Shown here: positions 1 through 8,799 of the stretch, piece after piece
Position numbering within the stretch: the stretch's first letter is position 1
Layout of the letters: each line of letters starts with the position of its first letter
Assembly (NCBI RefSeq): GCF_000741525.1
Contig: NZ_JGYP01000002.1
Span: forward strand, 682,001 to 746,000
Direction of reading: 5' to 3'
Origin: Bifidobacterium bohemicum DSM 22767
GTDB lineage: Bacteria; Actinomycetota; Actinomycetes; Actinomycetales; Bifidobacteriaceae
DNA length: 64,000 nucleotides
Made by a program: the position numbers and the translations under genes
The notes under the pieces: generated by a model
What the model was told of the DNA's origin: nothing
Database searches by the model: none
Seen by the model: the letters and a program-made list of their open reading frames with translations, nothing else

Positions 1-261
1 GATACGTCCGTAGACCGGCATCATCACGGTCATGGCCAGCGCGTAGCCGGTGACGACCCATGTCATGCGGTCGACGCCGCCGAGGTCTCCGACGATGGTC
101 GGCATGGCAGTGGAGAGCACGGTCTGGCTGAGCGAAGACATGAGCATGGTGACCATAAGGCCGATGAAGACGAAGAGCACGTCGCGCTTCGAAGGTGTTC
201 GCGGCTGCGTCTGACCGGCGTCAGGCGTCGCGCCCGTTGTCTGAACCACGGTTGTTGGCAT
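1..261 (-). CDS. MFS drug:H+ antiporter, DHA2 family (N-terminal part, runs off the window)
   Basis: The first 87 codons of a multidrug efflux transporter are visible. The protein starts MPTTVVQTTG, has a hydrophilic lead of about 27 residues, then a first membrane helix (VLFVFIGLMVTMLMSSL) followed by SQTVLSTAMPTIVGDLGG. That segment is typical of helix 1 in the 14-helix EmrB/QacA group. The ATG at 261 is preceded by AAGGAAAG, a good ribosome binding site. The gene faces the same way as the second DHA2 transporter at 911-2626. A 17-bp-arm inverted repeat lies about 70 bases upstream (334-384). The rest of the gene is outside the window, so substrate and length are unknown. Confidence 0.85.
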   Translation of the reverse strand, partial: MPTTVVQTTGATPDAGQTQPRTPSKRDVLFVFIGLMVTMLMSSLSQTVLSTAMPTIVGDLGGVDRMTWVVTGYALAMTVMMPVYGRI

Positions 262-910
262 TTGACTTTCCTTTTGCGAAATAGCGTATCGGACCACCGC
301 CACAATCCTTCGGGCCGTCAATATAAGACAGAAAGGCCGGTGCCGCGTCATGCGAATGAATCCTCTTTGACGCGACACCGGCCTCGAATCAAAACGGCGG
401 GTCTGATTTTTTTATCCTTTGCACATTATCCGTCGCGCAACCGCTACGCAAGCTCGTTCACTGTGATATGCCATACAATGATATTGGTTACATTCATTTA
501 GTTTGCCCACATCCGGGAGATCCAAGCCGTCACATGAGGCACAACTGGCATCCCGACTGCCGCGGGGAATAGCAAAAGGCTCCCCATCCAATCGGTTTAG
601 GATTGACGGGAAGCCGGTATATTCATTAGGCTTTCGGGAACCGGTGGCGCGGGTGCAGCACACCGCGGAATTCAGCGAGTAAACGGAACCTGAATGGAAA
701 TCAGAATCCGTTTATTCGCAGACACCACAGGACTTAGTATAGGAATGGAATCTTAGCCAGCCGCAGGTTCCGTTTTTTAACGACCGATGCGCAATCGGGT
801 CAACAGCCGGAATCGGATCAACAGTCGAAATCGAGCCGATAGGCCCACGGTGGACGGCCGACGGCCTGAGGCCCCGCCGGAAGCGACGGGAGCCTCACAG
901 CCCGCAGAAG
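262..910. other. Intergenic region, no gene recognised; second inverted repeat with T-run
   Basis: No frame here reads like a protein. Besides the repeat at 334-384, AACGGAACCTG (682-692) is complementary to CAGGTTCCGTT (764-774), and T773-T778 continue as a T-run on the plus strand. This resembles a terminator or attenuator with a large (about 70-nt) internal segment, so a short plus-strand RNA is possible. Nothing else is supported. Confidence 0.4.
334..384. promoter_or_regulatory. 17-bp inverted repeat upstream of the MFS gene at 1-261
   Basis: Arms AGGCCGGTGCCGCGTCA (334-350) and TGACGCGACACCGGCCT (368-384) pair over 17 bp with one mismatch around a 17-nt loop. The element sits in the likely 5' leader of the minus-strand transporter. 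It could be an operator or a structured mRNA leader. No T-run follows it on the minus strand, so a simple terminator is less likely. Confidence 0.5.
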
Positions 911-2626
911 TTATTCGACGTGGTCGCGCTTGACCGCACGGGCCACCCAAACGGAAGCGATCAGGCCGATGGCGAGCATGACGATGGCAACCACGAGGGT
1001 CCATTGCCCCGAGGTGGTAAAGGAGGCCGACATGGCGTCGACCACCTGCGGACCGAGCGCGCCGAGTTTGCCGGTCGTGCCTTGAGCGCGGATGCCCACG
1101 ATGGCGGAACCGGCCGACGCGTCGAGCGAGGTGGTCAGACCGTCAATAACCTGGGAGGGTAGTTCCTTGACGCCCGCAAGCGCACCCGGTGCGGTGTGCG
1201 TGACCATGACGGAGAGCACCATGCCCGCGACAGCCGAGCCGATGCCCGTACCCAGCTGACGAATGGTGGACTGCGTGGCGGAGCCTTCGCCGGATTGCGC
1301 GACGGGCACTTCGGCGAGCACAAGGCTGGTCAGCTGCGCGGCGGCGAAGCCAAGGCCGAAGCCATACAGGACCATCGGCACGAGCATCCACGCGACGGAA
1401 ATGCCGGGGCTCATCAGGAACATGATGCCGAAAACGCTCAGGATTTCAATGACCAGACCCAATTGCACGGTGTGCGTGGAACCGATTCTTGCGGTGACCA
1501 AGCGCGCCAGCCCACCGGAGACGATGGCGCCCAAGCCCATGGTGGCGATCAGCGCACCGGTCGGAATCATCTTCAGACCACGCACGTTAATCAGGTAGAG
1601 CGGCAGCACGAACATGATGGCGAATTCGCCGGCCTGAATGGCTCCGGCCGCAGTAAGGCCCAACGAGAAGGTGGGGATGCGGAAGAGGGTCAGGTCGAGC
1701 ATGACGGGCTTGCCGTTGCGGGCGCGGCTGGTTTCGGTGAGGATGAACAGAACGAAGGAGACGATGCCGAACACGATGCAGAACGGGATGACCGAGACAG
1801 GCCAGTTCCTGCCCCATGCGAAACCGCCGATGCCGAACTCGCCCTTGGGCTTGAGCCAACCGTAGGTCTGACCTTCGATCAGGCCGAAGATGAGGAACGC
1901 GGAGCCGAGGGCGGACAGGACAACGCCGAGCGGATCGAAGCCTTCGGGCTTAGGCTGGCCGGACTTGGCGGCGGCCTGGGCGGCTGCGCCCATCGCCGAG
2001 GCGCCGGCCTTGCCGCCGGTTTGCGGCACGAACGGAATCGCGCACAGGAAGACGATCAGGCCCAGCGGCACGTTGACCAGGAAGATCCAACGCCAGCCGA
2101 TGGTCTGGGTGAACAAACCGCCGAGGAACGGGCCGACTGCCGCGGCCGCGCTCATGACCGAACCCCAGACGCCGAATGCGATGGCGCGGTTCTTGCCGCG
2201 GAACGAGGCCGAGACGATGGAAAGCGTGGACGGCATCACCAGCGCGCCGCCGACGGCCTGCACCGCGCGCGCCGTGAGCAACAGCGCCGCACCGTTGGAG
2301 GAAGCGGCGAGCACGGAGCCGGCCACGAAGATGACCACGCCGACCTGCAACGTGGCCTTGCGGCCCTTCATGTCACCGAGTTTGCCAAAAGGCAGCAGCA
2401 ACGCGGCCAAAAGAATGTTGTAGAGCGAGGTCACCCACTGGGCGTCGGTGAGGGTGAGGTTGATCTTCTGGATCATCACCGGAATGGAGACGTTGACGAT
2501 CGAGCCGTCGAGCACGATCATGGAAAGCGCCAACGCAAGGACCCATAGGGCGTTCCATGGCGGTTTGCCCGCGCCATCCTCGGTTTTAGTGGCGACTTTT
2601 TGGCCACCGTTCATTGTTTCAGCCAT
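911..2626 (-). CDS. MFS drug:H+ antiporter, DHA2 (EmrB/QacA) family
   Basis: A full-length 14-helix efflux transporter of about 571 residues starting MAETMNGG. Helix 1 contains WVLALALSMIVLDGSIVNVSIPVM, and the early motifs TDAQWVTSLYNI, LPFGKLGDMKGRK and GGALVMPSTLS match the DHA2 pattern. A hydrophilic Ala/Gly/Lys-rich loop (near residues 215-235) splits the two halves, as usual for QacA-like proteins. The ATG at 2626 is chosen, but GTG at 2632 has better spacing from GGGGAAAG (7 nt) and may be the true start. The divergent TetR gene at 2864 and an operator at the promoter suggest drug- or ligand-induced expression. Substrate cannot be told from sequence. Confidence 0.9.
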   Translation of the reverse strand: MAETMNGGQKVATKTEDGAGKPPWNALWVLALALSMIVLDGSIVNVSIPVMIQKINLTLTDAQWVTSLYNILLAALLLPFGKLGDMKGRKATLQVGVVIFVAGSVLAASSNGAALLLTARAVQAVGGALVMPSTLSIVSASFRGKNRAIAFGVWGSVMSAAAAVGPFLGGLFTQTIGWRWIFLVNVPLGLIVFLCAIPFVPQTGGKAGASAMGAAAQAAAKSGQPKPEGFDPLGVVLSALGSAFLIFGLIEGQTYGWLKPKGEFGIGGFAWGRNWPVSVIPFCIVFGIVSFVLFILTETSRARNGKPVMLDLTLFRIPTFSLGLTAAGAIQAGEFAIMFVLPLYLINVRGLKMIPTGALIATMGLGAIVSGGLARLVTARIGSTHTVQLGLVIEILSVFGIMFLMSPGISVAWMLVPMVLYGFGLGFAAAQLTSLVLAEVPVAQSGEGSATQSTIRQLGTGIGSAVAGMVLSVMVTHTAPGALAGVKELPSQVIDGLTTSLDASAGSAIVGIRAQGTTGKLGALGPQVVDAMSASFTTSGQWTLVVAIVMLAIGLIASVWVARAVKRDHVE

Positions 2627-2671
2627 AATCACATGGACGCTTTCCCCGTCGTTCGGACGGATCGATATTTT

Positions 2672-2729
2672 TCGCGACACACCGTCGCGACCTTTTTGAG
2701 ACTATACGTCGCTAAAATGGATTGCGCAA
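2672..2729 (-). promoter_or_regulatory. Promoter and TetR-type operator of the DHA2 transporter
   Basis: On the minus strand, TTGCGC (complement of 2724-2729) and TATAGT (complement of 2701-2706) are separated by 17 bp, a good sigma-70 promoter. Just downstream, around the expected transcription start, a perfect inverted repeat TCGCGAC-ACACC-GTCGCGA occupies 2672-2690. Its size and position fit a TetR-family operator blocking initiation. The repressor is probably the divergent gene at 2864. Confidence 0.65.
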
Positions 2730-2863
2730 GCCGACATGCGGCAAATCGTATAAATTTATTACAATGCACAAACGTGCAGCGACCGATATGTGCATATGTA
2801 CGACAATACGCGCCACGACTCATACGGCGTACCGCGAATAAGCCCACGGCCGAAAGGAACACC

Positions 2864-3742
2864 ATGCCACGCATCAAGGAGGCGACGCTCGAGGAGCACC
2901 GCCGCAACACGATGAACGCCCTGCTCGACTCCGCCGAAGCCATCATGCGCGAGCAGGGCGCCGACGGCCTGACCCCCGCAGCCGTCAGCCGCGGGGCCGG
3001 TATCGCGCGCAATTCGATATACCGCTACGTCCACGACATGAAGGACCTGCGGCGAGGTCTGATGAAGCGCCATCTGCCGGAGTGGATCGACACGCTGAAC
3101 AACGCGCTCGACGGACTCGACGATCCAGTCGAGGTAATCGCCACATGGGTCCGGGTCAACCTCGAACAATCCGTGATACATGGACATGAGTGGCTTATGC
3201 GCTTGCCGGTGGACGATGCGGAGGAATACGCGAAAAGACAGCGCGAAAACGACGATTCGAAGGACGGAAGGGGCAACCCCGTCGGCTCCGGCGCCATCAC
3301 CGGCGACGACAAGGATCCGCACGACACCGACGGCGACCCGGATTTTTCGATACCTTATGTCGACCCTTACTGCGGCAAGTCGCTCAAAGCACGCCAGACG
3401 CGGATCCGGCAATCCGACAAGGAGGATTGCGCCCCCGGTGCCGTCAACGGGGGCGACCAGCGCCAGGAACAAGATGCCCCCGAACATGGCGCAGGCACCG
3501 GCGAGCAGCCTCTGCAACCAGGTCAACCCAGCCTCCACGAGCAGGTGAACGCCCCAATCGTTCAGGCATGGGAGCGGCTGAAGCCCTCCGCCCCGGAAGT
3601 GGGTGTGGCACTGACCAAGGGACTGGTTTCCAGCGGGATGCGGCTGTTGAGCGAGACCACCCAAGCCGAACAGTCCCAGCAAGCCATCATCGCGGACATC
3701 GACCGTGCGACCCGCGCCCTGATCGGGGTCCTGCGCGAATAG
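2864..3742 (+). CDS. TetR-family transcriptional regulator with a long acidic insert
   Basis: A 292-residue protein. Residues 1-70 form a TetR DNA-binding domain: MNALLDSAEAIMREQGADGL, then LTPAAVSRGAGIARNSIYRY as the helix-turn-helix. The ligand domain begins normally (residues 75-118). Residues about 118-225 are a hydrophilic, Asp/Gly/Gln-rich stretch (DDSKDGRGNPVGSGAITGDD, DPHDTDGDPD, QEQDAPEHGAGTGEQP), after which helical sequence returns. Typical TetR proteins are 190-220 residues, so the insert explains the extra length. The ATG at 2864 has GAAAGGA 5 nt upstream. It is divergent from the DHA2 transporter and likely represses it through the 2672-2690 repeat (inference). Confidence 0.85.
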   Translation: MPRIKEATLEEHRRNTMNALLDSAEAIMREQGADGLTPAAVSRGAGIARNSIYRYVHDMKDLRRGLMKRHLPEWIDTLNNALDGLDDPVEVIATWVRVNLEQSVIHGHEWLMRLPVDDAEEYAKRQRENDDSKDGRGNPVGSGAITGDDKDPHDTDGDPDFSIPYVDPYCGKSLKARQTRIRQSDKEDCAPGAVNGGDQRQEQDAPEHGAGTGEQPLQPGQPSLHEQVNAPIVQAWERLKPSAPEVGVALTKGLVSSGMRLLSETTQAEQSQQAIIADIDRATRALIGVLRE

Positions 3743-3855
3743 GCCACGGTGCCACCGACAGCCACCTTCCGCAATCGACGGATCGGCATAGCCAAAGACC
3801 ATCGGTTCCGAGCGGAGCCCCTTGGCAAACCTTCTTTCCCCCATCCACAGCCAAG

Positions 3856-3876
3856 TTATCCACCGAATTATCCACA
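3856..3876 (+). promoter_or_regulatory. Two DnaA-box-like sequences upstream of nrdHIE
   Basis: TTATCCACC (3856-3864) and TTATCCACA (3868-3876) lie in tandem with starts 12 bp apart. The second is a perfect match to the DnaA box TTATNCACA. DnaA control of ribonucleotide reductase genes is known in E. coli (nrdAB); its role here is inferred from position only. Confidence 0.6.
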
Positions 3877-4007
3877 ATTGTGCACACTTCAGGAAGCATC
3901 CAGTGGATGATTCGAGCCATCTAATGTGAAGTCGCTAACACTAGCGAAGCCATTTTTGCAATACTCAAAATACGCAACCCATGCGTAAGTAGTCATTTCA
4001 GCGCAAA

Positions 4008-4023
4008 TCACTATATCTAGTGT
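4008..4023 (+). promoter_or_regulatory. NrdR box
   Basis: TCACTATATCTAGTGT agrees with the 16-bp NrdR consensus acaCwAtATaTwGtgt at 14 positions. It lies 104 bases before nrdH. NrdR is the ATP/dATP-sensing zinc-finger repressor of ribonucleotide reductase operons. A clear second box at the usual 31-32 bp spacing is not visible; the sequence at 4035-4050 is at best a weak match. Confidence 0.75.
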
Positions 4024-4126
4024 TTGAAAATACGACACGCTACTATCTCTTGGGGTTCCCTTTGGAACTATGTGCCTGTAATCTGGCCATATCAGGCAAC
4101 AGGAAACGAAAACCCAGGAGGCACAG

Positions 4127-4429
4127 ATGACGGTAACCGTCTTCACGAAACAACACTGCCCGCAATGCATGGCGACCGAACGCCAGCTCAAGCGCCAGGG
4201 CATTGCATTCGAACAGGTCGATCTGACCAATAACCCTTCGACCGTGCAACAACTGATCGAGGCAGGGTTCAAGCAGACACCGGTGGTCATTACGCCCGAC
4301 GCATCCTGGAGCGGCTACCGCCCCGACCTTATCAAGGCACTCGGCAACGGGCATCCGGCCGAGGCCGAGGAACGGAATGTGACCGAAGCGGCAACACAAG
4401 ACGCAAGCGTCAGCGAGGTTATGGCGTGA
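4127..4429 (+). CDS. nrdH: NrdH glutaredoxin-like protein
   Basis: NrdH is the thioredoxin-like electron donor to class Ib ribonucleotide reductase. The protein starts MTVTVFTKQHCPQC, with the redox pair CPQC at residues 11-14. RQGIAFEQVDLTNNPSTVQQL and TPVVITPDASWSGYRPD are the family's conserved segments. The domain ends near residue 80; a further 20-residue acidic/Ala-rich tail makes it longer than usual. AGGAGG stands upstream of the ATG. It is first in the nrdHIE operon, and its stop overlaps the GTG start of nrdI, implying translational coupling. Confidence 0.95.
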   Translation: MTVTVFTKQHCPQCMATERQLKRQGIAFEQVDLTNNPSTVQQLIEAGFKQTPVVITPDASWSGYRPDLIKALGNGHPAEAEERNVTEAATQDASVSEVMA

Positions 4430-5130
4430 CGACGATTGCATCCGCGATCCAGACCACGCCGCAGAACGGGCGACCGGCATCCGGCAAGCGACTGAACCCC
4501 GCGCCGGAACCGGCGGAACCGTGCGCCGGAAAGACAACCCCGGTTGGCGTCGAGGCGGAACCGGAGTCAGGCGAATCCGCCATCGTAAACGATTCCGCCA
4601 ACGCCGATGCGCCCGCAATTCGAGCAACCGGCACACAGTCGCCCTACGATGACGAATGCGAATCGCCAAGCGCGCCCGAAACCCGCGTGCCACAAGGCGT
4701 CGAGCACATCGGGGCGGTCGTCTATTTCTCCTCCGTCTCGAACAACACGGCGCGCTTCATCGAAGCCTGCGATTTTCCATCCGAAGGCATCAACGTCTAT
4801 CGCATACCGTTGCGCCCCAAAGATCCGCCGCTGCAGGTGCGCGAGCCGTACATCCTTATCGTGCCCACCTACGGCGGAGGCAACATCGCCAAGGCCATAC
4901 TGCCTCAAATCAAGAAGTTCCTCAACGGACACAGGAACCGTGGCTTCATCCGCGGGGTCATCTCCTCCGGCAACCGGAACTTTGCCACGGCCTTTTGCGC
5001 GGCGGGCGACATCATCGCCCAAAAGTGCCATGTGCCGTTCATGTACAATTTCGAGCTTCTGGGAACCCCGCACGATCAGCAGCAGGTACGCGACGGCGTC
5101 AAACAGTTTTTCATCGACAACCAGGGTTAG
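4426..5130 (+). CDS. nrdI: NrdI flavodoxin-like protein with N-terminal extension
   Basis: NrdI is an FMN flavoprotein that supplies oxidant for assembly of the Mn cofactor of the class Ib small subunit. The flavodoxin-like domain starts near residue 95 ([20 protein letters not shown]) and continues through [11 protein letters not shown] and [22 protein letters not shown] at 4426 overlaps the nrdH stop and gives 234 residues. Residues 1-90 are Pro/Ala/Glu-rich and low in complexity, unlike typical NrdI (about 130-150 residues). An internal GTG near 4688 would give a standard-length protein but lacks an obvious ribosome binding site. The extension may therefore be real or a mis-called start. 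Confidence 0.92.
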   Translation: MTTIASAIQTTPQNGRPASGKRLNPAPEPAEPCAGKTTPVGVEAEPESGESAIVNDSANADAPAIRATGTQSPYDDECESPSAPETRVPQGVEHIGAVVYFSSVSNNTARFIEACDFPSEGINVYRIPLRPKDPPLQVREPYILIVPTYGGGNIAKAILPQIKKFLNGHRNRGFIRGVISSGNRNFATAFCAAGDIIAQKCHVPFMYNFELLGTPHDQQQVRDGVKQFFIDNQG

Positions 5131-5239
5131 TTTCTCGACGGTCATTGAAAGCGGATCATTGCGATTCCGCCATTTTGCCCGTCCACAACGAGAAGACCGA
5201 ACCGTATATCATAAACCAACAACCGAAAGGAACCCCGCA

Positions 5240-7426
5240 ATGGGTCTGACCGATTCCACGCTGAGCATGGACAACACCACCGAAGACACAGGCTTCGATC
5301 CGGAGCACGACTATCACTCGCTCAACGCCATGCTCAACCTCTACGACGAAAACGGCAACATCCAGTTCGACGCCGACAAGGAGGCCGAACGCGCCTACGT
5401 CACCGGGCATGTGGCCCAGAACACCATGAAGTTCGACTCCACCGCGGACCGACTCAAATACCTGATCGACAATCTATACTATGAAAAGGACGTCTTCGCG
5501 CAGTATTCGCCCGAATTCCTCGACAGGTTCTACGACCACGTCGAGAACTCCGGCTTCGAGTTCGAGACCTTCCTCGGCGCCTTCAAGTTCTACCGTTCCT
5601 ACGCGCTGAAGACCTTCGATGGAAAGCAGTACCTCGAGGACTTCCCCCAGCGCGCGGGCGCCGTGGCGCTGGAACTCGCGGCGGGCGACGAGAACGCCGC
5701 CATCAAGTACGTCGACGAGATCATCTCCGGCCGTTTCCAGCCGGCGACCCCGACCTTCCTGAACCTCGGCAAGGCCCAGCGCGGCGAGCCGGTATCCTGC
5801 TTCCTTGTGCGGGTCGAAGACAATATGGAGTCCATCTCCCGCGGCATCAACTCCGCTCTCCAACTTTCCAAGCGCGGCGGCGGCGTGGCGCTGCTGCTGT
5901 CCAACCTTCGCGAGCAGGGCGCCCCGATCAAGCACATCGAGAACCAGTCAAGCGGCGTGGTTCCGGTCATGAAGCTTCTGGAGGATTCGTTCTCCTACGC
6001 CAATCAGCTGGGCGCCAGGCAGGGCGCGGGCGCGGTGTACCTCAACGCCCACCACCCCGACATCCTGCGCTTCCTCGACACCAAGCGCGAAAACGCCGAC
6101 GAGAAAACCCGCATCAAGTCGCTTTCCTTGGGCGTCGTGATCCCCGACATCACCTTCGAACTGGCCAAGCGCAAGGAGAAGATGGCCCTCTTCTCCCCCT
6201 ACGACGTCGAACGCGTCTACGGCAAGCCGTTCGCGGACATTTCCGTGACCGAAAAGTACGACGAGATGGTGGCCGACGACCGCATCCACAAGACCTACAT
6301 CGACGCCCGCGAGTTCTTCATGACCCTGGGCGAGGTGCAGTTCGAGTCCGGCTACCCCTACATCCTGTTCGAAGACACGGTGAACCGCGCCAACCCGATC
6401 GACGGCCGCGTGACCATGTCGAACCTCTGCTCCGAAATCCTCCAGGTGCAGGAGGCCTCGACCTACAACGCCGACCTGAGCTACGGCCATGTGGGCAAGG
6501 ACATCTCCTGCAACCTCGGCTCCCTCAACATTGCCAAGGCGATGGACGCGGGTCTGGCGCAGCCTGTGGAGACCGCCATCCGCGCGCTCACCAGCGTCTC
6601 GGACCACACGCACATCGACTCGGTCCCATCCATCAAACGCGGCAACGAAGAAGGACATTCCATCGGCCTGGGCCAGATGAACCTGCACGGCTTCCTCGCC
6701 CGCGAACACATGCACTATGGCTCGGAGGAGGCTCTGGACTTCACCGACATGTACTTCATGACCGTGGCCTACCACGCCTACAAGGCGTCGCATGCGCTGG
6801 CCGTGGAACGCGGCACGAGGTTCGCCGACTTCGAGAAGTCCGACTACGCCAAGCCCGCAGGCCAAGGCAACTACTTCGACAAATACACCGACGGGCGCCG
6901 CTCGCTCGAACCGCGCACGGAAAAGGTCAAGGCGCTGTTCGAACGATTCGGCATCGCGATCCCGACCGTGGCCGACTGGGAGACGCTGCGTGACGAGATT
7001 CTGCGCGACGGCATCTACAATTCGTATTTGCAGGCCGTGCCGCCGACCGGTTCGATCTCCTACATCAACCACTCCACCTCCTCGATCCACCCGATCGCCT
7101 CCAAGATCGAGATCCGCAAGGAGGGCAAGACCGGCCGCGTCTACTACCCCGCGCCGTACATGACCAACGACAACCTCGAATACTTCGAGGATGCCTACGA
7201 GATCGGTTGGCAGAGGATCGTCGACACCTACGCCGAGGCCACCCAGCACGTCGATCAGGGGCTGTCGTTGACCCTCTTCTTCCCTGCGGGCGTGACCACG
7301 CGCGAGCTCAACAAGGCGCAGATCTATGCATGGCGCAAGGGCATCAAGACGCTCTACTACATCCGCATCCGCCAGCAGGCGCTCGAAGGCACCGAGGTCG
7401 AAGGTTGCGTGTCCTGCATGCTGTAA
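5240..7426 (+). CDS. nrdE: Class Ib ribonucleoside-diphosphate reductase, alpha subunit
   Basis: NrdE reduces ribonucleoside diphosphates to deoxyribonucleotides. The 728-residue length is normal. Visible family features are the substrate-site cysteine in [38 protein letters not shown], the active-site [17 protein letters not shown], and the C-terminal redox pair in EGCVSCML that NrdH re-reduces. The ATG at 5240 follows GAAAGGA; the frame stays open far upstream, but that part is the shadow of nrdI. It is third in the nrdHIE operon. The radical-bearing small subunit gene nrdF, usually next, is absent here, so it must lie elsewhere in the genome. Confidence 0.96.
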   Translation: MGLTDSTLSMDNTTEDTGFDPEHDYHSLNAMLNLYDENGNIQFDADKEAERAYVTGHVAQNTMKFDSTADRLKYLIDNLYYEKDVFAQYSPEFLDRFYDHVENSGFEFETFLGAFKFYRSYALKTFDGKQYLEDFPQRAGAVALELAAGDENAAIKYVDEIISGRFQPATPTFLNLGKAQRGEPVSCFLVRVEDNMESISRGINSALQLSKRGGGVALLLSNLREQGAPIKHIENQSSGVVPVMKLLEDSFSYANQLGARQGAGAVYLNAHHPDILRFLDTKRENADEKTRIKSLSLGVVIPDITFELAKRKEKMALFSPYDVERVYGKPFADISVTEKYDEMVADDRIHKTYIDAREFFMTLGEVQFESGYPYILFEDTVNRANPIDGRVTMSNLCSEILQVQEASTYNADLSYGHVGKDISCNLGSLNIAKAMDAGLAQPVETAIRALTSVSDHTHIDSVPSIKRGNEEGHSIGLGQMNLHGFLAREHMHYGSEEALDFTDMYFMTVAYHAYKASHALAVERGTRFADFEKSDYAKPAGQGNYFDKYTDGRRSLEPRTEKVKALFERFGIAIPTVADWETLRDEILRDGIYNSYLQAVPPTGSISYINHSTSSIHPIASKIEIRKEGKTGRVYYPAPYMTNDNLEYFEDAYEIGWQRIVDTYAEATQHVDQGLSLTLFFPAGVTTRELNKAQIYAWRKGIKTLYYIRIRQQALEGTEVEGCVSCML

Positions 7427-7443
7427 ACGCCGCATAAACCACG

Positions 7444-7504
7444 ATAGCGCCGGGGCGTTTCGGCTCAGAGGACATCAGTCTGAGCCGAAACGCCCCGGCG
7501 CTAT
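7444..7504. terminator. Perfect 26-bp palindrome between convergent genes (bidirectional terminator)
   Basis: Arms 7444-7469 and 7479-7504 are perfectly complementary over 26 bp (ATAGCGCCGGGGCG... against ...CGCCCCGGCGCTAT) with a 9-nt loop. It lies between the nrdE stop (7426) and the stop of the minus-strand gene at 7549, so a bidirectional terminator is the natural reading. There is no long T-run on either side. Confidence 0.75.
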
Positions 7505-7548
7505 TGTCATGAACGCACGAGCAACCCCCTACAAAAGCGGAAAGGCCA

Positions 7549-8799
7549 CTACTGCCGACCCGACCACTTCGGGTTCATCGTCATCGTCTGGAAACGATGC
7601 TGCATTACATCATTGCCGTAATGCTGATCGAAGAATTGGGTGACGGGGGCCGTCTGAGGCATCCCGGCAAGACGCCCGTACCAGCAATCAAGCGCCATCA
7701 GCGTAAAGGCCATGTCCACGATCATGAACGCGAGCGCCACAGCGGTCGCAGCATAACGCCACTTCCATGGGATCAGGTTAATGAATTTCAGGAGCGGCGG
7801 CAGCAGCTTCCGTATCCATATCAGCCCGCCGAGCCCCCAGAAAATCATGTATTTGCCGCTTGTGCGCCCGCCGAACAACGCAAGCCAGTCATTCGAGTAG
7901 TTCCAGGCGATCACGCCGAACGCGACTTGCATGAACCAGCTGACGAACGCTTCGAATGCGCCGCCGATGACCGCGCTGGCGCAGAAAATCACCGCCCAAT
8001 TCGCATTCCACAACCGGTTGAGGAACATGGTGACAATAACTACGCCGAACCCGTAAATCGGTGAGAATGGCCCCCAAAGCAGGCCGGCTCTATTCTGCCA
8101 TTCGTTGTAGAACACCAGATGGTAAATCTCTTCGACCAGAAGTCCCACGACGCAGCCGACGAAGAAGAGCCAGAACACGTTGAACACGTCGAGCTTGATA
8201 TAGCCCTTGCCGCTGGGGTCGCGGCCAAGCGTTCCCGATTCGCGAGCCTCGAAGTACTCATCGCGCTCGTCCATACGCTTCAATGCATGTTGCAGCATAC
8301 GTTCCTCAACCAGCGCCGGGTCCAGCCCGATGGCAAGCACCACCAGTATCGCCACTTGAGCCGTGGACACCAGGACGCCGGGCCCAAGCCCCTGCAACGC
8401 CAGCGACAACAGGGCTTGGGCCACCGTCACCGCCATGAGCGCATACGCCCAACGAGCCGCATAGTGTCGCTTGTCTCGCAGCAGAACGACGCCGAAAACG
8501 GTAAGCCCCAGGGCATTGGCGAAGGAGACCAGGCCATTGGCGCACGTCAGCAGGAAAGTCAGATCAAGCGGGTCGGCGTGAATGCGCCCGATGAGGAAGA
8601 GACGTATGCCCTCGATGATCTGGTAGCCCACATAAGGCACGCCGATCAAGCCGATCAACAGAACAAGTGTCCCATAAACGCGGGCGGCGATGACGCCGGG
8701 TCCACGAACTCGCTCGACAGCGCTGTTCACGGCCCGCCACCGAGCGCCATGCGGCGTGACGATGTCGTTGTCCTGCTTCTCTTCCGTCGTTTCCGTCAT
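7549..8799 (-). CDS. Polytopic membrane protein, ABC-transporter type IV (CmpB-like) family
   Basis: A 416-residue integral membrane protein. After a hydrophilic N terminus (MTETTEEKQDNDI), helices include IAARVYGTLVLLIGLIGVPYVGYQI, LDLTFLLTCANGLVSFANAL and, in the second half, FNVFWLFFVGCVVGLLVEEIYHLV, LWGPFSPIYGFGVVIVTMFL and IFWGLGGLIWIRKLLPPLL. The motif W-G-P-F-S-P-I-Y-G-F is characteristic of the PF06541 group of putative ABC-type permeases. Its function is not established. The start at 8799 is preceded by a weak GGA. No ATPase gene is adjacent, so its partner, if any, is elsewhere. Confidence 0.7.
   Translation of the reverse strand: MTETTEEKQDNDIVTPHGARWRAVNSAVERVRGPGVIAARVYGTLVLLIGLIGVPYVGYQIIEGIRLFLIGRIHADPLDLTFLLTCANGLVSFANALGLTVFGVVLLRDKRHYAARWAYALMAVTVAQALLSLALQGLGPGVLVSTAQVAILVVLAIGLDPALVEERMLQHALKRMDERDEYFEARESGTLGRDPSGKGYIKLDVFNVFWLFFVGCVVGLLVEEIYHLVFYNEWQNRAGLLWGPFSPIYGFGVVIVTMFLNRLWNANWAVIFCASAVIGGAFEAFVSWFMQVAFGVIAWNYSNDWLALFGGRTSGKYMIFWGLGGLIWIRKLLPPLLKFINLIPWKWRYAATAVALAFMIVDMAFTLMALDCWYGRLAGMPQTAPVTQFFDQHYGNDVMQHRFQTMTMNPKWSGRQ

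Larger units (their letters stand above)
3743..4126. other. nrd control region (no gene)
   Basis: This 384-base gap before nrdH has no convincing reading frame. It holds two DnaA-box-like sequences and an NrdR box, listed separately. AACACTAGCGAAG near 3935-3947 may be a further half-site. Confidence 0.6.

Noticed and set aside
1196-2548. Plus-strand open frame of 450 codons opposite the DHA2 transporter
   Set aside because: Composition is extreme (His/Asp/Gly-rich) and it is the antisense of a clearly conserved transporter.
5948-7435. Minus-strand open frame of 495 codons opposite nrdE
   Set aside because: Antisense shadow in high-G+C DNA; nrdE is certain.
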